Assembly (NCBI GenBank): GCA_030268105.1
Contig: BSDZ01000035.1
Span: 529,001-593,000 of the forward strand
DNA: 64,000 bases
Reading direction: 5' to 3'
From: Volvox africanus
Taxonomy: Eukaryota; Chlorophyta; Chlorophyceae; Chlamydomonadales; Volvocaceae
Each line of letters opens with the position of its first letter. The stretch's first letter is position 1. The notes beneath the pieces are model-generated. The model was not told the origin of the DNA. It did no database searches and worked only from the letters and a program-made list of their open reading frames with translations. This document shows, one piece after another, positions 54,954 through 64,000 of this stretch. Position numbers and translations under genes: made by a program.

Positions 54954-57900
54954 ATGCAGATAGGTATTCGTGGGACTAAACGGTGCTCGCCATGCTCTAC
55001 CGGGGCTGGCGCACGCACGCACGTGCGGGGCGTATCACGTCGCCCAGCATTTGGAAGTTGGAGGGACTACTTTGCGGACGAGGGACCAACCGCAAGCGAG
55101 TTGTTCTTTGAGGGCGCCGAGGACACACCAACGTCCGGCGACCGCTTTTCCAAAGTACGCTTCGCAGACGGAGTGCTGCAGCGCCGCACCGGCTCGTCTT
55201 GGTCTTCTAAGGAGAAGGGCTCGGAAGGCAGTGAAAATGACTACCTCTACGACATCGGTGCCAAGCAGCTTTACAACATCAATGTCGACCATGGTTCGTC
55301 CCCTTGTCCTAGGACCGGAAACCCGTGGCTCCCTCAACACATTATTTTGTAATTTTCATATTGGGTCCGCGAGCACGTCGAACCTGCAGTCCCTAGGCGT
55401 GATGTGATCATGAAGTGCTCTGTACCACAACCCACCCCGACCCTGTTTCCTTGCTCAGCCCGACTCTGGATGAGTTTACTGCCAGGACGCCCAAAATCTA
55501 TTACGTTTTTTTCATAGCTACGAAAACCGTTGGCCGTGCCCAACTCAGCTCAGCACGTGACACATACAGATACACATACACTCTGGCGTGCCACTCCCCT
55601 CCGCCCTTCTTCTGTCTGTACAGGCCAGAATGTGGAGCACCTTGACAGTCTGTTCGCCGGGGAGGTCTTGGGGCACAAGTCCGATATCGCGGACGGGACT
55701 TTGCGTGCGTACGACTTCCGTACATTTAACAACATAGTGGGCGATTATTATGTGGCGCCAGCGTTCCTGGAGAAAGTGGCGGTGAGGACTCATAGGAATC
55801 GGAAACGACCTGGGCCTCACGCGGATATATGCGTAAGGGAATTTGGGGCGATGTGAAATCGGGATTCGGGTCTGGGTGCGCTCCAGCCTGGGTACCTGAT
55901 GGCACTCAGCCTTTGATTGGACACTTAAGCAGCCGCATCAGGATTCGTCGTTTTGCTCTCACCCTTCCGCCCATGTCGTGTTTTGTCCAACCAGACATCC
56001 GGACATCCGGACATCCCAGCGCACCAGATCCTGCGCTTTAACCCTAGCGGAAAGGGGGAAGAGGGTAATCCAAACGCATTTCTTCTCACTTAAGTTTTTG
56101 TTAACATGCAGTATTAAATCCTCTTTTGTCGTAAAAATGTAAATTTGTTATCACGTTGACGGAAAACCCGTCAGTCTAGCTATTCTCCGACTTGTCGTCC
56201 CCTCAAAATGTTTTTCCTGGGATGCGGCCGCTTTATCAGCTGAGCTCAGCTTCCTGTCAAACAGCCGCCTCCGCCTTTCTCAGCGCTGCCCCATCCTATC
56301 CCGACCCAATCTATGTTGGCATGTGCAAAATGTACCCGTTTTGGTGGACAGGTCCACATGGCCAAGAACTACCTGTACGACCTCGGGGCGATTGCCAGCA
56401 ACGTGCGGGTGCCGCTCATCCTGGGGATATGGGGCGAGAAGGGGATGGGGAAGACGTTCCAAACGGAGCTGGCACTTAAACAACTCGGGTGAGTTGTCCG
56501 GTGGCCGGCACCGGGGCTGGAGCTGGGCCCGGGATCCCCCGAGGGAAGTAGTGCCTAGAAGGGGTGCCATCGTGGTGTCTGGAGGACTGGCAGGTGGGTG
56601 CGAAGGAGTGTGAAGGACCGCTAGGACCGCATGGAGGAGGAATGACCGGTAGAGCAAAATGGGGGAAGGCAGGCGGGGAAACGGAAGCAGGCAGCGGGTG
56701 AGGCTGGTGTGGGTGCGCACTGTGCAGAGATGTGAAGCGTCGTTACCAAAGGGTCTTGGGGGAGGGATGTTACCGGCAGGAGTGTGGGTAGAGGTGAAGG
56801 GGGAGGGCAGGGCGTTCTCGGACACTAACCATTCCCTTTTGGTGAGGCTCGCCGTTCTCACGACTCCACCAACCCCTGTTTGAGGCTGGTGTCGCTTCCC
56901 CATGGGCTTGCTGATGAGTTCTCTTCGTCCTTGGGCTCCGCTCTCCTGCCACTCCTGCCTCTTCTGCCACTCCTGCCTCGCCCTCTTTCTCCCGGTTCAG
57001 CGCGGAGACAGTGGTGATGAGCGCGGGGGAGTTGGAGCACGAGTGGGCGGGAACACCGGGCAAGTTTATTAGGGAGCGATATCGCAAGGTAAGGCTGTAC
57101 GACTGTACGATGTACGGAATCGTCCATCTACTTATCTATCAATCCACCTACCGACCTTACCTTCTCTCTCAGGCGAGTGAGATGAGCAAGGTCCGCGGCA
57201 AGATGACGGCGATGCTGATTCACGACATCGACGCCGGATTGGGTCATTTTGACCACGTGCAGGTGGGTTTTATGCCGTGGCATCAGGAACCCTGACACGC
57301 AGAGGAAGTGCCGAAATCGGAACATTACCTATGGCGCAGGAGAAACATGCTTAGGTGGTGGTGGTGTGTGTATTTGTGTTTGTGTTTGTACCCGCTACAG
57401 TGTCAACAGGCAGCCTCTGCATGGGGGAGCCCTCTCAGGAACCCAGACAGGTAGCAGTGTGTTTTTCCAGTAATCAGTTACTTTTTCGTAATCAAAAAAT
57501 ATTTTGGACTTGTGAAGCAGTAAGCAGGAAAGTTGGTCGGGGGCTTGGGATGGTTACTTGTGATGGCTGGTACCAAGGTGTACGATCCTGGGATGTGCTT
57601 GGGTAAATAATGTCCAAGATGTCCAAGATGTCCATTATGACCTTCCAAATGGGTAACATGTGCAGGTGGATTTAATAGAATATAACGATTGTTTGAGGGG
57701 ATTTATAGATATAGCCCTGGTTCAAGGACCCCTCCCACTGCTGGGGCAGCGGGTCTGGTAGGTTTCACAAAATGGTGTATCTCTGTTGTGTCCGCCAACA
57801 TGCAGCAAAGGCCCAATCGGAAGGTGACCATACACGGTCCACCCTGGACACTACCCATAGATACTCCAGGATACTACTCAAAAGAGGCATTTTTGCCAGG

Positions 57901-60135
57901 AAAACTTATCAATGTACGTATGCGAATGATGATATGAAGCCCCCCAAAGCTGTTGCTCTTCCAAAGACAAAAGAACAATTTGCTAAGCTAGTTCATAGTC
58001 AATGGCAAGCAGTTCCACCAGGCCAGTGGGGTTCTCCAGCCTGATGGCCCTCTGCATGTACATGTATGCCCAGGACATATTGAAGTTCAGCACATTTCCG
58101 TACACAGAGACCAATTCCAGTTTTCCACCTGGTGACGTGGTGAGCAGCAACTACAAGTGGATACGTACAGAGCAACAAAATGTTTGAACCTCTGACCAGG
58201 GTGGATGGTCTGTCGCCACTTCCCCCTGCCCTCTATCCCTATCCCTATCCCTATCCCTATCTCAGGTGACGGTGAACAACCAGATCGTGATCGGCACCCT
58301 GATGAACATCTGCGACAACCCCAATGTGGTCAGTGTGGGTCAGGACTGGCGCAGCGAAGACCGAATCAGGCGGACTCCGATCATCGTGACGGGTGCGGAG
58401 AAGGAATGGGGAAGGGGAAGGGGAGGGCGTGAGGGTAAGGATGGAATAGGGAAGGGGAGGGCTATCCGCTACCCGTCACACCCCTAAAGGCCTCTCTCCC
58501 CCTTCCCCCCTCCCCCCAATTTCCTCCCTGGAGGTAATGACTTCTCCAAGATGTTCGCACCTCTGATTCGGGACGGGCGCATGGATAAGGTACGGCAGGA
58601 GGCAGGGCGAGAGGGCCCTATGGCGTCTTCGCCGGTTCTTTCCGGCGCTTCGCCTCCTTCCTGGGACCTCCCACCGCGCACTACCGCTATATGTGTTTTG
58701 GAGTAAAAAGTACGGCGGTCATGGCTTGGCCGATCAACCCATCCAGTCGAACTTTGGACCGTGTGCAGCCCATGAGCACCTGGGGCCATGACGTCCTTCT
58801 GCCCTCCCTCCACCATTACATCTCTTCCCCGGTGATGGTGATGGCGATGGTGGTGGTGATGGTGGTGGCGGAACGGCTGACTCCTACCCTCCCTCCCTCC
58901 CTCCTCCCACTACACACCATATCCCAATGCCGGACGTTATCCGGTTTGATTGGCTGTATTCTTATCGCCACCCTCCACACACACACCACCCTTCATACCT
59001 TCCACAACCCCCCACAACCCCCACACCAGTACTACTGGAAACCCACTCGCGAGGATCTGGTCAACATCATTTGGCAAATGTACAAGGAAGATGGACTCAG
59101 CCGGGCGGATATAGCGAAGTTGCTAGAGAGGTGTGTATCCATGCGGGAAAGCAGGCTGCTGCGTGGATTGCCATTTCGCGCGGGTGGGGTGCCGGGTGCA
59201 GGGTGGACTGCGCCGATGTGTGGAAGACCCCAAACACATACAATACGCAGTCCTGGTGGAGGTGGCGGGGCCTCTCCGCACATTTTCTCCTCGGTGACGG
59301 TGCTAGTCTGTCTGCCTGGTATCATCTGTTATCGTCTGCGGGTATCTTGCAGCTTCATGGGACATAACGCACAGGTTGCTGGGTAGCGCCCGTCCATTGG
59401 ATGCTCTGTCTAAGCGCCAAATCGCCGTTTCAGGTTCAACCGGCAGCCTTTGGACTTCTTCGGTGCATTGAGAGCCTCCACTTACGACGAACAGATCCGT
59501 CAGTGGATCAAGCGTGACATCACAGGTGGGGTGACGCAGGGTCAGGGTCTGAGGCCTCTGGGGCCTCTGGGGCCTCTGGGGGGGACCAGATGGCTGGACG
59601 GACGGATAAGCGGGGTGTCTGGTACATGTTCTGGGAGAGGGAGCCCCACTCCCACGCTCTTCAACCTGGGCCGGACACACACACACCTCTGTGCTGGCCG
59701 CCATTATATCAGGAGTTAAACCTCGCACCCCGACACGCACAACCACATCTCGTTGTCCCGTCCCCGGCCACATACTCCCCTCAACCCTCCGCAACAGGTC
59801 ATAAGTTCTCCGCAGATGACGCCAATCTGTCGGAGCTGCACCGCCGGCTGCTGAGCACCAATAAATTGGATATCCCTCGATTTGAACCCGTGCGGCTGAC
59901 GCTGGACATGCTCGTGGAGGAGGGCGAACGGCTGGAGAATGAGCAGCAGCAGGTCCTCAACCACAAGCTGTCCGCGGACTACCTCCGCCACGTGGGGCGT
60001 GAGAAGGAGCGGCAAGAGCAGGAGCGCCAGAAGAAGGCGGCGAAAGAGGCGGCGAAGGCACAGGAACGGCACGGGGCGGTGGCTGGTGCTCGACGCAGTT
60101 CTCGGCCGGTCCGGCAGCCGGGGTTCGGCCGGTGA
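54954..60135 (+). CDS. Rubisco activase-like AAA+ protein
   Basis: A ten-exon model gives exactly 508 residues: 54954-55293, 55624-55781, 56352-56488, 57001-57088, 57173-57262, 58266-58392, 58534-58589, 59030-59130, 59434-59525, 59798-60135. Rubisco activase uses ATP to pull inhibitory sugar phosphates out of Rubisco in the chloroplast. The basic, Ser/Thr-rich start (RGTKRCSPCSTGAGARTHVRG) fits a transit peptide. Family motifs are VPLILGIWG with Walker A GEKGMGKT (194-201), Walker B LIHDID (D259, D261), VMSAGELE, PIIVTGNDFS, APLIRDGRMDK and LDFFGALR. The C-terminal TLDMLVEEGERL also fits. It differs from the standard enzyme: about 110 residues of acidic sequence precede the core, the pore-loop region reads AGTPGKFIRERY, and the tail is Lys/Arg/Glu-rich with no redox cysteines. 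It is therefore probably a paralogue, not the main activase, with a possibly different client. Confidence 0.92.
57620..58200 (+). pseudogene. Degraded coding relic inside an intron of the activase-like gene
   Basis: The large intron (57263-58265) contains a less GC-rich stretch that reads like protein in pieces across different frames. One frame gives NRKVTIHGPPWTLPIDTPG and KEAFLPGKLINV, a second AVALPKTKEQFAKLVHSQW, a third AQDILKFSTFPYTETNSSFP. Stops and frame changes break it, and its codon use differs from the alga's exons. It is probably the remains of an inserted gene or mobile-element protein. I do not recognise the family. It has no visible terminal repeats or target-site duplication. 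Confidence 0.45.
58233..58260 (+). repeat. CCCTAT array at a 3' splice site
   Basis: Almost five copies of a CCCTAT hexamer end two to three bases before the ctcag acceptor of the activase-like exon that starts at 58266. The array supplies its pyrimidine tract. Confidence 0.85.
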
Positions 60136-62284
60136 TCGGAAGGAGAAAGAGTCTGGAAGGGGTGGGGTGGTCGTGGAGGAGTTGTGGACGAAGATAGAGA
60201 TTGGAATATGGAATGGGTCGGGAGGAGGGGGCCTTATCTTTTTTTCTTGTTGAAGAAACGTCGTTATTGTGCTCAATACCTGATGCTGCAGTGCTGGATC
60301 CGTGGCCCCTGCATCTACCGGCATACATCCTTATTCCCCCACTAGCAGCAATGACCAGATTTGACCAGCCGCACACCCGATGCATACTGTTGTGCAGCGG
60401 TTCATATGTACGTGCAGCCGCTGCGGCATATAGCTTCCCAATCGAGCGGGCAGTCACGGGATTGAGGCACCCAGGCGGTCAGATCCGACTGCTGTTGCAG
60501 TGCTACAGTTCCTGCTGTTGCTGGGGCTCTGGCTGCTGCCAAGAGAGTGTCCTTGGCGGCAGTGGAAGCTGCCACTGCCACTGCCACTGCCATCGCCGCC
60601 GCCGCTGCTGCTGCTGTTGGTGATGGTGATGGCCTTGACTCCGCTGCCAGGGCTGTGAGTGCCGGCAATGCGGGAAATGCCATTGCTAGCCGGCCTTGTC
60701 GATTTCGGGGCTACCGCTTTAGCGGCCGCTGGGGCTGAGGCCTACGAAGGTTCGCGAACCGTCAGTAGGGATGATGGTGCTGGAGTTTTGGTTCTTATAC
60801 TAGAACAGGAGCGCCCGGTTGACTGTTCAAATGTTAAAATACGAGCGGCTTGCGATCTTCTATCATTGCTGAACTTGCAATAAAGTCCCAAGTGTCCGTA
60901 CAAATTTCGTACGCTTAGTCATGTGTTGCTTTGAATCTGGCCGCGCGCGTGACATCTGGAGAGCACCAGTAACAGTGGCGGTGTACACAAGAGGCGGCTG
61001 CGAAGCGGTCTTGAGCTGGCGAGTATACCGCATGCGAATCTTGGAAAGTGCAATAATGAATAGGTGTGTGGCGGGAAGGAGCCGCCGAGGAACTGCGTGT
61101 GGGCGCGTGGATGCCCATCATATAACAGGATTGCCGAACTGACGGGGGGCGTCGAGATGGAGATAGAGAGGCCTTTCCATCGCGCGCGCACTCACTATTA
61201 GCTGATCTCTCCCTCCACCTTGTGACTTGGTGATACGGCGGCGAACTTCTCGTTCTTGAGTACTACTTTCAGTGTGGTGCGGTGTGGGCGTATCAGGGGA
61301 AGAGGGGCAATCTGTCAAAACGGTTACCATACCTTGAAAGGAGTTGTTGAGGGGGAGTGTGCGAGAAGTTATGGCGGTCATTGGTTCCCTTAAGACGATG
61401 GTTTACATCGGGGTACGAAAGTAGGAATGAGGAAAGGGTCACATTCGAAGGAGCGCGTCCATGGAGCGGAGTTGCATTCCATGAAGCTCGAATTACGACA
61501 GGAATACCAGGAGGAGTAATACTGAAGTGAGTAAGAAGACATCCCGCGAAGTGAAGGAAAATAGAGTGTGAGCTCCTGTGTCAATTGGATCCATGTCTCC
61601 GGTCATATCTCCATGATCTTCACGATATCGCCCATCAAGACACGCTGGGTTTCACTCTACCACTATGTGTTTGCCTCCTTCCAACCCTAGAGAGGAAATA
61701 GGCATCGCCGCCATCAGCACTAGACTCAACAACAGAGCGGCAGCTGCGAATAGTGCACGCACAGAGGGATGACTGGTCTATTGCCCCTGCTGCCGAGTCA
61801 CCGGCTGTCATGACGGCACACACATGACCTCCCTGAGAGATGTTCCGATCATGAATACGGCACAACGGTAACACAGTCAATCTCAATCTCACCTCACAGA
61901 CAGCAGCATATAATATATAATGACGCAGACGCACACACAGAGGCCCTTACACATGCTTTCACATATGACACTACCTGCAAGGCCACGCCGCACCTCCACT
62001 ATATATCCGTATGCCGGGGCATTGTACGCATTAAAAACCTGACAAACAAACAAACCAGGCAAGGCTATTTCCCCGGGTCTTAAGCCTGTCTTATCCATGC
62101 CACCACCACTTCGAAGCACCCAGTGCACGCACAAATCGACCCCTCAAAAACAGCCGCCCTCACCATTCGAGAACTCTCACCAAGTACGTTTCGGGAAGCG
62201 ATGTGCTGCCGAGGAGGAAACCCGTTCTCAGCCCTTGGTGTGTAGGGAATGAGCCCTGACACCTGGACCGAGAAACCGGTGCGA

Positions 62285-62323
<39 letters not shown>
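62285..62323. repeat. CAT trinucleotide array
   Basis: Thirteen perfect copies of CAT/ATC in intergenic sequence. Confidence 0.95.
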
Positions 62324-62324
<1 letters not shown>

Positions 62325-62556
62325 GATATACATGATTCACAAGAGAAGCAATGAGGTTAGCAGGGCATATTCTTTCCGAACACATCACAAGTACACAAGC
62401 AGCAGTGCATTCAGTACGAGAGCAGGAGGAGGGAGGAGTCTTCATCCAACACCACAGACGACTTATTCCACAAGCCATTGCTACACAGAGAGCGAGAGAG
62501 AGGGAGAGACCTCCTTGCAAAAACGGGTGTCGCAACAATTCAGTTATCCGACTATT

Positions 62557-62592
62557 CCCTCCCCTCCCCTCCCCTCCCCTCCCCTCCCCTCG
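62557..62592. repeat. CTCCC pentanucleotide array
   Basis: About seven perfect copies of CTCCC in intergenic sequence, giving a strongly strand-asymmetric pyrimidine tract. Confidence 0.95.
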
Positions 62593-63126
62593 CACCATCC
62601 CTACTCCAGCAGCGCTCTAACCTCACGTCCTAATGACCAGGGGATATGCACACGCAAGCCTAGGCAAGAGACAATCAGCACTTGCGGACGTCGGCTTCTC
62701 ACCTGGGAGGCTGAAGTTCCTCCGGTTATCGGTCATTCGACCGCTCATATGGCTATTCAGCCACAAAGATATACTCCGTCCATCAGCAGAGCACCAGGAC
62801 ACAACGGACACGATCCCGGGATCCCGAAATGCATCTCACTGTTTCGGTCCCGGTCGCCTCTTCTGGGCGCACTCGGGGCTGGATCACGTCTTCACCAGGA
62901 AACGCAGGAACACCCAGTCTCAACACTTTCAGTCCGGTTGAGGTCCCCCACCGCAACCTCAACCCGAGCAAATCATATGGTATAGGTCACATCTTATTTA
63001 ACCTCGTCCGCCGCTGTCAGCCATTAGCCAGTTCCACACCATTCCTTTCCGCCTAATCAACGTGAGGCTGAACCTCCCCAGCCCCTTCTCAGCTGTAAGC
63101 CAGGAAAGATTGCACACCCTGTGGGT

Positions 63127-63771
63127 TCAGACAAACCTCTCAGCGTCGCTACGTGTGGTGTTGGCGTCAAGCAGCAATGGCACCTTCGAATCTACATCTG
63201 CGGCGCGACTCCCGCTGCCTAGCGCGCCGCTGCCCACTCCTCTGAGTACCGACAACCGCCCACTCGACGACCTCGCCTCCAAACCAGCACTCGCGCCACT
63301 ACGGCTCCCGTTTGCACTCCCGAACCCTGCTGCCCCACTATTCGGACCGTCCCTCGCCACCTGCCGCAGCTCGAGGCTGCTCGTATGCGCAGCCGCCACC
63401 GCGGCTCCAAGCCCAAGCGGCTCCTCACCCACCACTTCCGCGGGTTCTGATGTGGAGGCCGCAGACGCGGAGGCGACCGCAACGCAGTCCGCGTCACCAT
63501 TGAGAATCGCCGGCGCGGCGGCTGGCGTTCCTCCACCTGCAGCACCCATCGTCACGCTTCCGGCTCTTGACGTCACGCTGTTGATGCCCATGTGGTCCGG
63601 CAGTGCGTTCTTTGGTGAGCCCCCTCCCAGACGGCCCACTCTGGGGGTGAAGAGGCCGGTGGACAGCACCTGGCGCAGGCGGGGAGGCAGGGATCCCGCC
63701 ACAGCTGCGGCGTTGACTCGCTGGCTCTGCAGATTGTCGATGTACAAGTCTGTCTCGTCGATGATCTCCTC
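63127..63771 (-). CDS. C-terminal exon of a DUF21/CBS (CNNM-like) membrane protein
   Basis: This is the last exon of a minus-strand gene that continues beyond the window. The acceptor (gttcgcag) is at 63772-63774 and the stop ends at 63127, giving 214 residues. The first residues EEIIDETDLYIDN followed by RVNAAAVAGSL match the segment just after the CBS pair in plant and algal DUF21-CBS proteins. That family belongs with the CNNM/CorC magnesium-type transporters. The rest is a Gly/Ser/Ala-rich cytosolic tail with no domain. The membrane DUF21 part and the CBS pair must lie upstream, outside the window. The upstream sequence to 64000 looks like intron. The role in divalent-cation transport is inferred from family resemblance only. 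Confidence 0.72.
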   Translation of the reverse strand, partial: EEIIDETDLYIDNLQSQRVNAAAVAGSLPPRLRQVLSTGLFTPRVGRLGGGSPKNALPDHMGINSVTSRAGSVTMGAAGGGTPAAAPAILNGDADCVAVASASAASTSEPAEVVGEEPLGLGAAVAAAHTSSLELRQVARDGPNSGAAGFGSANGSRSGASAGLEARSSSGRLSVLRGVGSGALGSGSRAADVDSKVPLLLDANTTRSDAERFV

Positions 63772-64000
63772 CTGCGAACCCAAAACGGGCAAATGGGGGC
63801 GAGAGTGTGACCGAGTGTGAGTGCCAACACAGGGGAGGCGTTGGGGCGTGATGGCGTGGAGGTGGGAAGTGAAGAAGGCTTCCGTGAAGCCGGGCGGGCG
63901 AAGCAGGTCTCCACACCATCTTGAGTGTTGCTCCACCAATGCGTCTCCATAACTATGAGGGATCATCCTCCACATCCAGCTATCAAACACGGTCAACACC
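63772..64000 (-). other. Intron of the DUF21/CBS gene
   Basis: Minus-strand sequence upstream of the last exon lacks coding character and ends in a pyrimidine-rich tract and gttcgcag. The preceding exon is not inside the window. Confidence 0.5.

Larger units (their letters stand above)
60136..63126. other. Intergenic with simple repeats
   Basis: This holds the activase-like 3'UTR on the plus side and the 3'UTR of the minus-strand transporter near 63.1 kb. A plus-strand frame around 60659-60883 has some coding look (a short Ala-rich then hydrophobic peptide) but no start or splice partner. Otherwise no gene is supported. Confidence 0.4.

Noticed and set aside
62332..62985. 217-codon plus-strand frame
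   Set aside because: Crosses the CTCCC array, low-complexity Ser/Thr/Pro content and no splice or start context.

Overview
The window looks like nuclear DNA of a volvocine green alga (Chlamydomonas/Volvox lineage). This is inferred from four things. The genes have many short GC-rich exons, GTGAGT-type donors and CAG acceptors. The proteins carry long Ala/Gly/Pro/Gln-rich stretches. A TGTAA motif, the usual chlorophyte poly(A) signal, follows at least one gene. One gene encodes a chloroplast Rubisco-activase-type protein. Nothing bacterial or organellar was seen. I rebuilt gene models by hand from splice sites and reading-frame phase; where exon lengths sum to a multiple of three I say so.

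Layout. 1-5.4 kb is gene-poor, with one doubtful open frame at 0.8-1.9 kb. 16.9-6.3 kb (minus strand) is an 18-exon single-pass receptor-like protein kinase whose tail is a run of about 42 Gly-Gln dipeptides; coding-like sequence continues to 5.4 kb. 16.9-19.4 kb is intergenic but holds a copied fragment of the gene at 42.6-52.5 kb. 19.4-20.4 kb (minus) is a candidate small gene, divergent from a large gene at 20.5-25.0 kb (plus) that encodes a mostly disordered protein with a hydrophobic stretch. Further exons at 25.0-26.7 kb encode glycine-zipper-like membrane segments. 29.1-32.5 kb (plus) is a zinc-independent MDR quinone-oxidoreductase-like enzyme. 33.6-41.4 kb (plus) is the large subunit of replication protein A, with two unusual low-complexity regions. 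42.6-52.5 kb (plus) is a 17-exon gene combining an EF-hand, a p25-alpha/TPPP-like domain and long coiled coils. 53.7-54.0 kb is a possible gene remnant. 55.0-60.1 kb (plus) is a 508-residue Rubisco-activase-like AAA+ protein with a degraded coding relic in one intron. 63.1-63.8 kb (minus) is the C-terminal exon of a DUF21/CBS (CNNM-like) transporter that runs off the window.

The genes do not form an obvious pathway: they cover signalling, DNA replication, a probable microtubule or cilium-associated protein, Rubisco maintenance, redox and ion transport, as expected for eukaryotic neighbours. I found no convincing new multi-gene system. The most unusual items are the repeat-bearing RPA1, the EF-hand/p25-alpha/coiled-coil protein, the Gly-Gln kinase tail, the copied exon-intron fragment and the coding relic inside the activase gene.
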